Below, piece after piece: positions 23,881 to 36,482 of a stretch of DNA of 64,000 nucleotides (position 1 is the stretch's first letter; each line of letters starts with the position of its first letter). Source of the DNA: Cristatella mucedo (taxonomy: Eukaryota; Bryozoa; Phylactolaemata; Cristatellidae); contig WPIO01000114.1 in the NCBI GenBank assembly GCA_009760855.2, positions 56,001 through 120,000 of the forward strand. Direction: 5' to 3'. The notes under the pieces were generated by a model. That model was not told where the DNA came from. It saw only the letters and a program-made list of their open reading frames with translations, and searched no databases. A program made the translations under genes and the position numbers.

Positions 23881-24534
23881 TATTTCTTGCAAATGCTATC
23901 AAAATTTGTACAGCGCCCTAAAAAAATTAATAATGACGAATTAAGAATGAAATTTAAATTTAAGAATAAAAGATACTTTTTCCAGGAAGTTTGCTTATGC
24001 TATAACAAGACAGAAAGCATATAATTTGCTAGTGTTTATAGCCAATTATGTAAGCACACATAAGCACTCAAAAGTCAAATCACACAAATGGCGGAAAGGA
24101 AGTGAAGAATCGTAAGATCTCTCGCTTGATACGTTCCTAAAAGGTTTAAAGCTTTCTTAAATCCATACTTTACCAGGTCCTGCCATCGACGGCTAACTTT
24201 GTGTAACGCACATCCTTTCTTTCCGGTAGGCTTCTTTGTGACATTGCGCCTCATGTGCAGTTGAATTTCTGTTTTTAAAGTATAAAGGGCCAATGGCTCG
24301 TGACCACATTCATTGAGCTAGACATCTTTCATCCATTTCTTCTGGTCGAGACATTCATTACAATCTGCTCTATTGGCCACGAGTTTCAGACCGCCCTGAG
24401 CAGTTGGTCATTATTTCAGTCCTTGCGTCTGACATGTTAAGAAGGTTATTCTGGTTAATCGCAAAAAGCTGGGCAGTAGCACTTATCCGAGTTTCACCTG
24501 AAACGTGGCTTCACGATTGCTTTGCCAGTTCTCT
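23881..24534. other. No recognised gene
   Basis: A lysine/arginine-rich minus frame at 24075-24293 has no family match I can support. Confidence 0.45.
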
Positions 24535-24955
24535 CAGAATCGACACTCTCTTGAATTAAACAGCTTACCCATACCTCGTACAAACCTCAAATCCTTTGGA
24601 GACCTTACATGCTCATAAAGCCTGTAACTAACTTCCAACTTGCGTCACGACATCCCCTGACTTTACCACATTTCAAAAGAACTTAAAACCCACTTATTTA
24701 TAACAGCATTCGGTGGGTCTCAGTGATTCGTCCATTATTTGCTTATGCTAGGTGACACTTTTGCATGCTGCCACTAACCACACTCGCATGCTGACCCTGT
24801 GCGTGTCACCCTTAACCATGTTATTCATGTTGTTTATAAAGCATGATACCACTCACCATTCGACCGTGTTTCCTTTGCAGCAAATGTAAAGCACCTAGAA
24901 AGAGATTGAGTTATCTGAAGGAGCTTTACCAAGTGCATTATTATTCTTAATAATA
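24535..24955 (+). mobile_element. LINE-A 3' end fragment
   Basis: Begins at the block encoding IPRTNLKSFGD, continues through the ORF end, 3' UTR and hairpin (AGAGATTGAGTTATCTGAAGG), and ends in a short ATT-type tail. The ORF is disrupted. Confidence 0.88.
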
Positions 24956-25849
24956 TATTGCATCTGTAAATGCACAGTGTTTGAAGTGTTTTCATCAAGA
25001 CTGAGTAAATGCAGGTCAGACGAAAATTAACTAGAGAAAAACTAGCGTGAAAATCTGCAGCAAAATGAGGCGTGGTTTCGTGTAAAATGGCGAGAAGAGC
25101 TGTTCAAAAAAGAGGGTAGGGTAAAACTTTGAACAGTGCTCTACGGAACCAGAGTCGCAACTGACTTGCAAATTCGTTTAAGATAACGAATAATTAGGGG
25201 GTTATAAATAATTACTGTACAATTTAAAGGGGAGGCACAAAGCGCTGGTGATGCGGATTGTGAATAGTGAAACTGATTTAGGGGTGTACAGTGTATATTG
25301 AATGCGACCTGAATAAATTGCCAGTAATTCAAAATATTAAGAAAATTCCAAAAGTATCACGTGACATTTTACCCACAAATGCCGCTTTACTCTGTCGGAC
25401 GTCGTAACGAAATTGCGTGTCAAGTTACTAACACGTGAGAACTGAAGCAGCATGATTTGATGCCGATATTAACTGATATTTTCTAATCGTAAATTGTATG
25501 CTTACATACGTACGTTGTACAGTGTAGCAATAACTACAAGATTATTGGCTCTATTGTATTTAGCGGAAACTTTTAAATTAATTAAGAATCCGCTGAACAT
25601 TACGACTTGCTTCCAGAAAATAAAGGTCGGGCCAAACACACTATAAGTCAATTTTGGGGAGGTGGTAAATTGATAGCCGTCAGCACTTGAGTCAAAGTTA
25701 AGTCCCAAAAACAACTAAGCACATATTTCTTTCATGGAAGGGCTGGCAATGACAACATATTGAGTATTTAAATTAAATGAAAGTAGCAGTTATAGGAGTC
25801 ACTATTCACACACTACACACAACTAGCTGTCTAAAACCATTCTGCATAC
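24956..25849. other. Probable intron sequence of TRIM-type gene
   Basis: AT-rich with no coding signature. In minus-strand sense it follows the donor at 25850/25849. Confidence 0.4.
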
Positions 25850-26884
25850 CTTCAACTTTCTTGAGTGATCCGATCCATAACTTTATAGTCTCGTCGATGC
25901 TCGCCGTTTCAGACGTTTCAACTGCGATATCATCTGTCATATAATATGAAGTTTGCATTCTTTCCATTTCGTCACCGAGGTATTCCAAGCGCTTGACGAG
26001 CGTCGCTTGCTGCTCGAGTAGGTAGGTCGCTTTAGCTGTACTGATTTGCTCGCAATATTCGACTGCTTGGCTTGACTTATCATTCAAAGATTTAGCATAT
26101 TCCGTACGCTCGGAGGCCTTAAGAGCTAGGCTTGCATACATAAAGTCCAGTTCATCTTTGGCTTCAGAAAAAATACGCTTCAAGGCTGTGTCTATCCGAC
26201 GCTTATTTTCACTTAGCTTTTCGCTTGAAGCTCTGTACGCATCTTTCAATAAGGTCGTCGGGGTAGGTTTATTTATAAAGTCCTTCGAAACGCGTTTAAG
26301 CGTGTCTTTCAGGCATAGTACTTCTTCTTTTACGTGGAGAGCGTAATCATTAGCTCCGGTATCCAACAGAACAGTATCGTGTCCTTCCATAGAGCACTTT
26401 GCGACACATGCATCGCATTTCAGCTTTTGACAATCTCTGCAGGCGTATGTGTACGGTCGCTCGTCGATATTACAGAACTGTTCGCCATCCAACTCATTGA
26501 TACTTTTAATGTCATCTAGTGCCAATACTGCATGGCCACTAACGCTATGGTAATAGACGCACTCATTGCATAGCAGCTTGCAGCAGCTATTGCAGGAATA
26601 CATAGCGTCTTTATTGCAACTTCGACACTTATCATTTCCACGTAGGAAATCAAGTCTGCAAATCCGAGTGGCGATAAACACGTTTTCGGTCACATGCTCG
26701 CAAGACGTCTCTTCGTTACACAGCGGACAGTTTACGAGCGTTTGGAACTGTTTATCTGACATAATGCAAAGCTTGCAACAGCTGTGGAGACACTTCAGAA
26801 GCTGTGGATCTTTCATAAACTGTTTGCAGACACAGCACAGCAGTATTTTCTCTTCGTTTAAGCTGATAACGGTCATTTCGCCTT
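25850..26884 (-). CDS. TRIM-type RING / B-box / coiled-coil exon
   Basis: Exon bounded by a strong acceptor on the minus strand (CTTTTACAG|AAGG at 26885/26884) and a consensus donor (GAAG|GTATGC at 25850/25849). The likely start is the ATG at 26876-26874, a few bases inside the exon. Counting from the upstream-most methionine of the open frame, a complete C3HC4 RING uses C25, C28, C40, H42, C45, C48, C61 and C64. A first B-box-like zinc site lies at about 95-126 and a second at about 146-177. A heptad-like helical region at about 190-335 should form the coiled coil. This is the order of TRIM E3 ubiquitin ligases, which dimerise through the coil and transfer ubiquitin through the RING. The substrate is unknown. 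The open frame runs a few codons past the donor, but the sequence loses character there. The C-terminal domain must lie in another exon, plausibly the propeller at 17046-17887. Confidence 0.88.
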
Positions 26885-28419
26885 CTGTAAAAGCACAAAG
26901 GCAGCACACCAGTTATCTGCCTCACAAATTTTCCTGTGAAAAGTGACAATTACTGTGAGTATTTAACTGTCGGGGAAAATGTTTTAGAAACATGTCAGTA
27001 GCGACTTTTAGTTACTTTCAGCAACCGTAGGAGTCCACCGATTACTTTCGCCGCTAAACGCTGGAGCTACTGAGCTCGGATGTAAACCCTAAGCTCGCAG
27101 GGAGAATCGGTAACCGGAAGCCGGAAGAAGAGAGATGTGTGTGCTTTCATGTTGAAAGCGCTTGTTAAAATGCGCAAAAATTAGGATCGGTTGAGGTACA
27201 TGCAACGGATTGCTGTATCTAAGTGCTATACGAGTGCTTGCAGAAGGATTAGCTAGTCATTATTTGCATAGCTAAAAGAAATCACCACAGTACTCCTAGC
27301 AGAAAATCTTCAAAAGTGAAATCACATGATCTATTCTAGACGTCAGTGGTGCTCAAGCAGAATGATTCTAGTGTTTAATATAGAAAACTTCCTTTTTTAG
27401 AGAAGAGCTAATGAAAAAACTTACATAACTTAGAACGTACACACCGAACGTGGGTCCAATAAACGATAGTCCTAGCTGATTGGCTCTAAGCACTGGCAAG
27501 AGAACCCACTAAAAATTAATATATTTAAATGCATAAAAACAACATACTTTCACTCTAAATTTAGGAGTGAATTGAGTAACGAATAAATCATTTGAAAATT
27601 GAATTGAATAATGAATGTAAAACAAATTGAATGCTTAAATTAGACCGTATATACATATCCCCCGTACAAAGAAGTCACTATGGATTTACGTCCTGGCCTC
27701 GTCTGACATAAGCTAGCTCGCACGTATATAGTTAACACTAATAAGATGTCTTGTGGCAATCTAATTAAACTGAACATCTACGTAGACACTTTGCAACTAG
27801 CTGCAAGAGAATTGATTGCCGATGATTATCCATAACAAGGTCAAGGTCACTGTGGGTATTAACTGTTTGCACTAAGCGAGTTAAAGAATTTTAGCGCATG
27901 TGAACTAAGCATTCAATTAGCTAGAAACTTAAATTAAGTGGGGCCTACAGTGAGATGACCAGTGGAGCAAAAATAATGAATAGTTTTCCCGATACGAGGC
28001 AGTGAAGTGACCTGCAAGCCAGAGCATTTTGAAATCAATTCAAAGGTAAGTTTGGAGTCAGTGAAACTTTTACAAAAATAGAGGAATGTTGCACCTGTGC
28101 TGCTATCGACAGGCCAAACGAGCTCGGTAGTTCTGTACAAGTTGCAGACAATTTTCACATGCTAGGAGTTATGATTAAAGGAGATTTCAGTAAACTAGAC
28201 TATGAGTCGTAAACGCGTGAAGCAGCTGTTTAGTCGCATTCCTATCTAAGCGGACTGTGATTTTGTAAAGTTCTTTATCATAAAGCAGGCAAAGTTGACA
28301 GTGTGAAGTGTGCTCGGCTAATAACAAGTTGTTTCGGAATCGCATGCCTACATTACGGGAAGGCGTGACAAGGGTGATGCAAGACGAACCAATCTTAAAG
28401 AGTTGTATTTTCTAACTTA
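26885..28419. other. 5' flank/intron of TRIM exon; no other gene recognised
   Basis: Polypyrimidine acceptor immediately right of the exon, then AT-rich DNA. A minus frame at 27934-28158 may be part of the diverged LINE copy that follows, but I cannot align it. Confidence 0.4.
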
Positions 28420-28760
28420 CGTTAACACTGGGCCTTCCCATAGCAATTGAGTTGGTCTTACCGTCGATAAGCATCAATAAGTTAACTGTCAGCCAAATTC
28501 TAACCACGTTAATGCAGACTGGAAGGAAATCAAGTTGGTCAGATGAAAATTAAGGCTCTGGGAAATGGGAGAAAAATTAGACTCAGAAATAGCCAAGGAA
28601 ATGTATAGTCGTCAAAGTTCAAATAAGAGCCAAGATTGTGTTTGGCAATGACTTTAGCAAGGTGTGTAGCACATATATGGAAAGAAGTTGGCCTATGACG
28701 GAGCACTGAGGCATCCCAAACTTAAAGGGCTTCCTAATGACCGAAAGCCATTTGCGTCTA
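28420..28760 (-). mobile_element. Old LINE-A-like RT fragment
   Basis: The minus strand, read across frameshifts, resembles the LINE-A palm: a GMPQCSVIGQL block matches GVPQGSVLGPV, and a DGKTN block matches DDKTN, with correct spacing. More diverged than the other copies. Confidence 0.55.
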
Positions 28761-28864
28761 CTCTCTGTAATCTCTCACTGAGGTGCCACCTAACCTATAT
28801 CTGTATGCATGCATTGATCTTCGCCTGTGACTCCACAAAAACTTGAAAACTAGCTTGTTGTTCT

Positions 28865-29040
28865 GCAGGAGATTTATCTATATGATACGCTAAGCTTAAG
28901 CGGCTTTCAGTACGCATACGATAGCTAACGTGTTTCATCACGTGCCACAATAAGAAAGCGAGAAGCGTAGTTGAGTGGGGGTAGTCGAGGAAGTGAGTAC
29001 CGTGGAAGTAGCTGCTCAGACTAGCTGGAAAGGACGAGCC
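28865..29040 (-). mobile_element. LINE-B 3' fragment
   Basis: Antisense match to the LINE-B C-terminal coding region and UTR (words such as TTTCAGTACGCATACG and AAGAAAGCGAGAAGCGTA). Confidence 0.7.
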
Positions 29041-30733
29041 AAAGTCGATATCAGAAGAATAAAATTAATCTCCTAAGAAATTTGAAGGCGAGTTCCGCAG
29101 TGTAGAACCTCCCTATCAAAATCTTCTTTTGAAATGTATTCATGCTGACGAATAGAAAAGCTAATGTATTGCACTGTAGGACCTGAGGACAAGAGGAAGT
29201 CGGGAATAGTGCAGAGGTTCACACAGATATGAAGAAGGCCATTGATGTTGGGCTTTCTGGTCCATTTTAGCACTATAACTTGACGTGCGGAGAAGAACTT
29301 CGTACGGATCAGGTGCTTGGTTTCAAAGGCTGCTAGAATATAATTAAGTCGAACAGCAGAGAGGCTCCGCACCTTTTATCGATATCGTTCAGATTGTCAT
29401 CGTGGACCCCAAAGCAGAACCGTCTAAAGTGGAATAGTTACCTCAAAATAATTCTAAATGGAACTTGCAAGCTACATCTCCTAAAATCATGTAGCCTTTT
29501 TGCTGCTTAGTGGCAATATAAGTCTTTAAACAAAGGAACAGAGGGGCGACTGGATAAAAGTTGCTTAAACTCTCACAAATAAGGGTTGAATTGTTAATGA
29601 GCGGTCTGACAATTGCTGGTCTACAGAAGGTAGAGACTTGACACGCACCTAGACATGCATCGAACCGACATACAACGGCTGCCGACTCCACTTATATGAA
29701 TTACACTTAGTGCCGACAAATAGGCATTCTTATATGTGGACCATTAGCACTACCATATTCGGAAATGGGAACACTGCGGATTCCCATTAATGACTTAGAG
29801 CTGATATTCTTATAAGCTCAGTATTCTTGTAGCGATATTCCTATAAGTGAAGTATACTACCCCTACATTTAGCATTGTTTTACAGCTAATTAGTCCGTCA
29901 GTTAGTGCGTTCGTCTGTCCCTGTGATTGCATTTATAATTTTCTTATTTTAAAGCGTGCAGCAATATAAACTCTCACATTTAAAATTGGAATAGATATGT
30001 GTGTGCTAGAACTTTAAATTTTCTTACAATGCATTCGTACGGGTTTATAAAAGGTGGCCATGGAATTTCAGCAGCTGAGGCTCTCAGAGCCAACGAAATA
30101 ACGACTGGCACTTTGGCCGCCTCCGACCTTCCGCCTAGCCTAGCTGAGTTAGCCTGCTGTAAATCTGCCCAATGTTCTTAAAATGTGAGTTTTACATACT
30201 CATTGCCGAGCTTTGCATTTAAAATCTTTTAACAGGCTGCGCATTTAAAGTCTACTATCAGACATTTTAACAAAGCTGTTTTATTGGCAGAATGATTATC
30301 AATCAAGATCTAGAATGAGAAGAAGCTGAAGACGATGAAGCAAGTGTAGAAAAGGGGTAGACAATTTGATAATTTTGAAACGCTGCTGACGCATTTACTC
30401 TCCTCGCTGAAATGTAATACCGAAATTCCAGAAGTTTACAGGGCTAGAAACTTTGAAGAGTGTTCCTAAGGATGGCCATGGCATTCAGCAGCTTACGTTC
30501 TCAGCACCAAGACACCATTACAGTTTCCCACATCGACGAATACTACCTTCAGTGCTTCCCAGCCTCTACGTGGAACAGCTAAGATGGCGTATTGGAAAGC
30601 TACCATAGTTAGAGTGACCGACCAACCGGAAGTCCTGCTTTGCCTGGCTTTGGTAATTGACGGTTATGCACAAATTGAATTTGCGAGCGATTCGACATGG
30701 GAATACTAAGCAGTTAATTTAAATTTTAAGATG
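29041..30733. other. No recognised gene
   Basis: Minus frames at 29073-29372 and 29443-29691 are open but have no recognisable motif. 29790-29860 has TTCTTATAAGCTCAGTATTC-style AT palindromic phrases that might be a DNA-transposon end, unproven. Confidence 0.4.

Positions 30734-30766
<33 letters not shown>
30734..30766. repeat. (AT)n microsatellite
   Basis: AT dinucleotide run immediately next to the AT-rich end of a SINE2 copy. Confidence 0.9.
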
Positions 30767-30770
<4 letters not shown>

Positions 30771-30880
30771 CATTTGCATAGAGCGATAATTTAGTCTACA
30801 ATGAGGTGTTTCACGTATGCCATAAGACTCGAGCCCACGACCTTGGACTTCGAATACATTCACCTTGTTCTCGGTCATTA
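30767..30880 (-). mobile_element. SINE2 copy, diverged
   Basis: AATTCATTTGCATAGAGCG at the left is the reverse complement of the SINE2 3' end. ACTCGAGCCCACGACCTTGG further right is the B-box region. The hairpin is eroded. Confidence 0.6.
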
Positions 30881-31117
30881 ATGGCGAGCAGCTTAACACA
30901 GTGCCAAACTAGCGTAGCCTCACTTCCGCCCTTTCGGTACTCTAAAATCATCTCCTATTCACCAACAGGTGCTGATGAATACATTTTACTAATTTAGATT
31001 TACGCTCATTTTATAAAACATAATAATTAAATATAGTTTTTATTTTATTTTCTCCTATCTATGCAGACATTGTGCCATTTCTTAAGAATTTAGTAGGCAG
31101 TTGGACGTACTCATCAG
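30881..31117. other. No recognised gene
   Basis: AT-rich, no signature. Confidence 0.4.
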
Positions 31118-31327
31118 CTATGTCAGCGGACTTCCAAAGCAAAGTTGCGGTTTTCCGTTCATTATTAAGTGGCTAATGCTAGTTTCCGTATAAGACCTTT
31201 GGTTTATGTCCGCGATTTTGGATCGGTAAGTTTTCATAACAATAAATGAGAAGATAGGAACAAACAGAAAGGAGAGAAGTGAACAGACTATAAGCTTATT
31301 CATCTTATTCAGCAACGAGAACAGCAA
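31118..31327 (-). CDS. Short ORF with N-terminal membrane segment (doubtful)
   Basis: 69 codons. Residues about 9-31 form one strongly hydrophobic stretch (LIVCSLLSFLFVPIFSFIV), followed by a basic residue cluster. This is the layout of a type II signal anchor or first coding exon of a secretory-pathway enzyme. No family motif follows and no convincing donor is visible. It may be chance in AT-rich DNA. Confidence 0.2.
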   Translation of the reverse strand: MLFSLLNKMNKLIVCSLLSFLFVPIFSFIVMKTYRSKIADINQRSYTETSISHLIMNGKPQLCFGSPLT

Positions 31328-31899
31328 ATTAAAAAGGAAACCACCAAGTTCGATGCTACTGAAACGCCGTGTGCGAAAAACTCTGCGGTAGGAAGAGACT
31401 TAAGCAGCCTACGAAGTTTGAGCTTTTGAAGCTCAGCAAACGCTATGCGTATGGAGAGGCCGAAAACATAAAGAGACCGACGGTAAGATGCACTTCGCGA
31501 CCCAGATAATCGTACCTCCTTCCCCAGAGCCCTAGAGAGCGGCCTCGGGCAACTCTAAGCACTGTGTGGGCATTTACATGACTTCTCAGTGATACCTTCA
31601 GGTATTGGCTGCTATCTTCGCTGTGACCGTTTATGAGCTATCCTCGGATATGCTCCTCAAAACAGAACCTGCTTAGCATGAGGTGCGATGTCATCACTAG
31701 TCAATACCTACCGGCGGTCCTCCTTCAGGGGGTCTGTTAAAACCTTCCTGCATCATGCGTACAATCAACATATCAACAGCTCGGCTATAAAACCAGGGGG
31801 TTACTTATCTGCGATCAGGCTGTCCGGGAAAAGCTACGTGCATTTCTGCCGCCCGAAACGCGGATGACGCGCCCGCGCCGCTAGCTGTATATCTTAGAT
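31328..31899. other. No recognised gene
   Basis: Mixed composition. Nothing supported on either strand. Confidence 0.4.
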
Positions 31900-33005
31900 A
31901 TACCGCCCCACCCGAGTTCTCATTCTTTCAGTCCATGGCTGACAAGGTTGCTGGAAGGGTTGCAATTGTTGTTCGCGAATTGTTTGGCTATAAGACATGT
32001 CGTCGTTCGAAAGTCCGTCGTTTGAATAAGTTGCAATCAGGTCCTCATCAAAGGCAGTGTCTCTCACTGTTGTGATATACCGACCTCCTGCTGGCTGTCT
32101 AAACTTGTTTATAGAGGAGATTTTCGGAGTTCCTCGATAAAATATTTGTGTCACAGGCCATTGCTGATTGCTGGCAACTGACTCGCGTCTGTGACCCTAG
32201 CAACAGCCAGGTCCGTTCATTTCTTGACTGTCTGGAAAACTTTGGTTTGATCAAACGCGTTATTCATACCTACACGTCAGTGGCCATATTCTGGATCTCG
32301 TTATCACAAAGGATGTGTGCCCACTGACCTTTTCGAGTGCCCGTTGACCCTATTAGATCATTGGTCGGACTCGTTTACTGTATCTGCTCCGTTGTACGTA
32401 CAGGGTAACGTCAATTTTGTCCAGCGACGTAACTTAAAAAGCATTTACGAAGACCAATTCTATATATCTGTAACTGAATAAGGCCTTCTTGATCTTTATC
32501 TGCACCCAGACTCGTGTGGCAACCTTGATACCCTCATTGATGCAGTGAGCATGACACTTAGCAATGCTCTTGCTGAACAGGCTCCCACACATTCTGTCCA
32601 TGTAAAGAGTCGTACAGATTCCTTTCAATGTACGAAAAACTTTAAGACGCCGCATACTAAGTGCAGGCTTTAATGCCGTTTTAAGAAATTCGGTACTGAT
32701 AAAGATCTAGTTTATTTCAAAGATATCCTTCGAGACTACACCCATAAGCTTAGAAAAGCAAGTGCGTAATGTTCACTCCAAAGCTGAAAGCCTCGAACTC
32801 AGACCCAAAAACCATTTATACGACGGTAAGAAATTTTCTGTCAAATGCTGAAAGCCCTCACTGCCAAGTTATTAAGGGTTCGTCCAAAAAGTCTTCAGCC
32901 GTCTTCACAGAAAGAATTGCACACATTCGTGAATCCATAAAGCCCCATCCCACTAAGGCGATTGCTTCGCAACATGTGACCATACGGAAAAGATTTTCCT
33001 AGACT
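31900..33005 (+). mobile_element. LINE-B endonuclease to RT-linker fragment
   Basis: Frameshifted sense sequence. The left half carries the end of an apurinic-type endonuclease domain (VAIVVRELF near the start; a LDCLENFGLIKRV-like segment before the usual HILDLVIT region). The right half matches the LINE-B linker and RT start at 18.1-18.4 kb (KFGTDKDLVYFKD, FTERIAHIRESIKP). It complements the 18.1-20.2 kb copy, so together they cover endonuclease to 3' end. Confidence 0.78.
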
Positions 33006-34466
33006 AGCCAACACTAGCTGACATGCTCGACGAGCTTGCACAACTGACTAAGCACTCTGTGCGCCCTCGTCCAGACGGCCTATGGTATACCACATACATT
33101 AAAATATCTAGGTCTATAAGCACAAGCTTGAAAAAGCATACAAATAATCAGGACTGACTGTTCATTGATTGACATAGGCGGACTACTGCAGATCGCACCA
33201 ATCAATCCTAGCAAAAGCCAAGTCCAACTTCTATATAAAAAAAAAACGTTGTTGAATAATAGATGCACAATCCAAAAACACGGATGGCGACAACGACCAT
33301 CTCCTTAACCTGCTCCCACGTTAGCTCCTTACCTAGTGATCCCTATGATGCTCTTGCTGGTCGCTTCTCTAGCTTCTTTGTCAACAAGATAGACAAGATC
33401 AGAGTGTCCATCCCTAAGATGGCAGCATGTCTCCTGGAATACAGTCCCTCGAATCCTTGCAGAATCTCAATGTCTCCATTCATACAGGCCTCTAGTGACC
33501 TCGTCCTGAAGGTCATATCAGAATCAAATAAGACAGCAAATCCTTTGGACCCTATTCCCACTATCCTGCTGCGACGTTGCATTGATCTGCTGCTGCCATG
33601 CATAACTAACATCATTAATATACCATTAGCTTCAGGCCATATCAAGCATCTTTTGAAAAAGCCTGCGATCGGACACTACTCAAGTAAGTGACACTAAACC
33701 AAAATAATTTGAGCCACTGCTGCCCAGTCTCCCTTCTGCTGTTCCTGTCAAACACAGTGGAACGAGTCATGGCAGACCTCCAGTCTGATCTGCAAGCCTT
33801 GCTAGTAAGTTCCAGTCTGATTTTAGAGCTAATAACTCCACAGAGTCTGCATTGCCTCGGGTATATAGCGACCTACTTAGGAATGCTGACTTAGATAGAG
33901 TATTTTCACTGGTTTTGCTCGATCTTTTGGCACCATTTGAAGCTATCGATCCCAAAGTCCTAATCGAGTGCCTCAAATCTCGCCCGGGTATCACTGGCAC
34001 TGCATTGCGTTGGTTCAGGTCCTATATCAGTGGGAGACTCCAGAGCAAGGCTAAGCATCTTGCCACCTAATTTTCTGAATCTATTCCGTTGCATACGCTT
34101 TGCACGAATCTCAAAATCCTTTGAAGACCTCGTCTTTAGCTCCTGTGCTTTCAAAACCTAAAACTCACTTCCGACTGGCGTCGCGACATCACCTGACTTG
34201 ACGATAAATATAAAAAGAAAATGTAAATGCACATATTTGGAACAGCATTTAGTCGGTCCATGCGATACCTCGTTTATGAGTGTTAACACTGTGCATGCTG
34301 CGACTAACCGCATCTGTATGCTGACCCTGTGAATGTCAAATCTAACCTGGTCATGCTTGCAGTAACTGAGCATACTTCCACTACTGCTTGACCATGCTTC
34401 CTTTGCAGCATCTAGAAAAGTACCTAGAAAGATATTAGGTTCTTTGATGTCGCTTTTTAATTTATT
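33006..34466 (+). mobile_element. LINE-A copy with internal deletion
   Basis: Starts abruptly at the end of the LINE-B fragment, in the linker before the RT. 33263-33691 is open and encodes the RT N-terminus (DPYDALAGRFSSFF, NPLDPIPTILLRRC). 33852-34040 covers palm motif A (LVLLDLLAPFEAID). At about 34045 the sequence jumps from just before the catalytic box to the C-terminal KHxT block, then runs through the UTR to a degraded hairpin at about 34466. The YxDD box is therefore deleted. Confidence 0.85.
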
Positions 34467-35412
34467 GCTTACTAGTTATGGGCAGACCCAGTTTGATTCA
34501 GAAATTGGAAAGGCTGGCGCTCAATATTGGCTCTGCCAGCATATCTGCTGTTGAATCAGTTCAAAATCTAGGCATCATGTTTCAAAGTGACCTCTCGTTA
34601 GACGACCATATCAGCTCTACAGTCAAATCTGCCTACTTTCAGCTTCATAATATTGCTAAAATTCGGGCTTGTTTAGATAAGAATACCACGTCCAAGTTGG
34701 TCCGTGCATTCGTGACATCCCGTCTCGACTTCTGCAACTCACTGCTTACTGGCCTACCAGCATGTGCGATCAGGCGATTGCAGCTGGTGCAAAACTCTGC
34801 AGCTAGGCTTGTCTGTCGTGAGCATTGCAGTTGCCACATTACTCCACTTCTCGCCGACCTGCACTGGCTACCAGTCAAGCAACGGATTGACTTCAAGGTT
34901 TTGTCGCTCACTTTTAGGTCCCTTCATTGTTTGGCTCCAGCCTATCTCTCCGATATACTCACCCATCAGGCCAAGCATCGTACCACCTGCTTTTCGGAAT
35001 CCAACAGTCTACAAATACCTCGAACAAACCTCAAATCCTTTGGAGACCGTGCATTTAGTTCGTGTGCTCCCAAAGCCTAGAACTCCCTCCCGATTGTGTC
35101 AGAACATCTCCTGATGTGACCTCATTTAAAATGAACTTAAAGTAAACCTATTTAGGACAGCCTTTAGTGGGTCCCTGTGATTCGTCCTTCATGTACTTAA
35201 GCGTGCTGACATTTTGCATACTGCCACTAACCACATTTGCATGCTGACCCTGTGCATGTCACCCCTGACTATGTTATTCATGCTGTTTGTTTATCAAGCA
35301 TGATATTACTCACCATCAAATTGCATTTCACTTTGCAGCAAACGTAAAGCGCCAAGAGAGAGTAAGTTCTCTGAGGCCACTTGATCAAGTGCATTATTAT
35401 TATTATTATTAT
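34467..35412 (+). mobile_element. LINE-A 3' half, in tandem with preceding copy
   Basis: Begins in the region after the catalytic box (MGRPSLIQKLERL) with 200 codons open (34478-35080). It carries SRLDFCNSLLTGL, HWLPVKQRIDFKV and GDRAFSS, then the 3' UTR, hairpin and (ATT)n. It directly follows the terminus of the previous LINE-A copy in the same orientation. Confidence 0.92.
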
Positions 35413-35463
35413 TACTTCCATGCAACTCAACTACCTCAACTTCTCTTCTGACTCTGCTATGTA
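35413..35463 (+). mobile_element. LINE-B 3' UTR scrap
   Basis: About 50 bp matching the CTTCCATGC...CTCAACTACCTCAACT...CTGACTCTGCTATG part of LINE-B, immediately after the LINE-A tail. Confidence 0.6.
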
Positions 35464-36195
35464 TTTTGTACACCGGTTGATAGTGAGAGGTCTAGACTTC
35501 ACGATACGTTGAACTTATCTAAAGGTCTCCAAAGGATTGGGGATTAGTTAGAAGATCGATTAAATGGCTCAAGGTAAAAGAGTAAATGATAAGGTACTCG
35601 AATCATTATGAAGTCTTTCAGATAAGTAGGCCCGAGTAAATCCCACGAGCGATTACTAGTAGTCTTTGATGAAACCTTGAGTGCAACAAGAGTGTCACCT
35701 GTCAGCTGACACCACCATTAAGCTGCGGGTTCTTAATGCAACCAGTTCATTTGTACAATGGGGCTACCCTCGCAATGTAATCGAAATATGGTAACTCACA
35801 GGAAATGGCCGCAGCAATCGAAATAGGCATTGCCACAGCGGTAAGCATCGAATTTGCACGGATAAGATACGTAGCTGTTTCACTATTAAAACAGTTTCTT
35901 TGCTCGCTCGGGAATTAATCTGTACGTTAGGATGTGAGGCTTCCAGCCATGGCAGTGCGAGGCATCAACCACACTCACATTATAGACAAAGTTTTAGTTA
36001 ATACCTATAACACGGCCAGAGTCTTAAGCATCATAACTTCAACAGCCAAACATGCTGCTCACAATGAATATGACACATGAGTCCAAACCCGAGTTACTTC
36101 GGTAGACTAGTCGTTTGCAAAAGCTGTTAAACGGAGCTGTGAATTTTCTGGTTGGCTCCTAGTTGTGGTTCCTACGTAACCCGTAGACACTGTAG
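35464..36195. other. No recognised gene
   Basis: No coding or repeat signature. Confidence 0.45.
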
Positions 36196-36199
36196 TGCC

Positions 36200-36345
36200 A
36201 GTGATGTGCCTCTGTTCTGGGTTAGAGTGCTCACCTCAAACAATTAACGCCATGGGCTCAAGCCCCGCGGCATCTGTGATGAGCCGTGATAGAGGTTAAG
36301 TTAATTTGGTTACTTTTCAAATCAATTATTTGTTTTCACAGTGTG
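36200..36345 (+). mobile_element. SINE2 copy, diverged
   Basis: Words GGGTTAGAGTGCTCACCTC, GGGCTCAAGCCCCG and GAGGTTAAGTTAATTTGG correspond in order to the SINE2 head, B-box and hairpin region. Confidence 0.65.
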
Positions 36346-36482
36346 AACAGTGAGCTAAGAACCACTAGATATTTCTTCAGGTTGCACAATGCATTGTGCA
36401 ACGTGGTGAATTATGGAGGAGTCATTGCGAATTTTGCACGTTTAAGGTTCCTTTAGCACCAATGTTCGGCATTAACTTAAGC

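Noticed and set aside
29700-29870. DNA transposon based on TTATAAGCTC-type phrases
   Set aside because: No paired inverted ends or target duplication could be identified.
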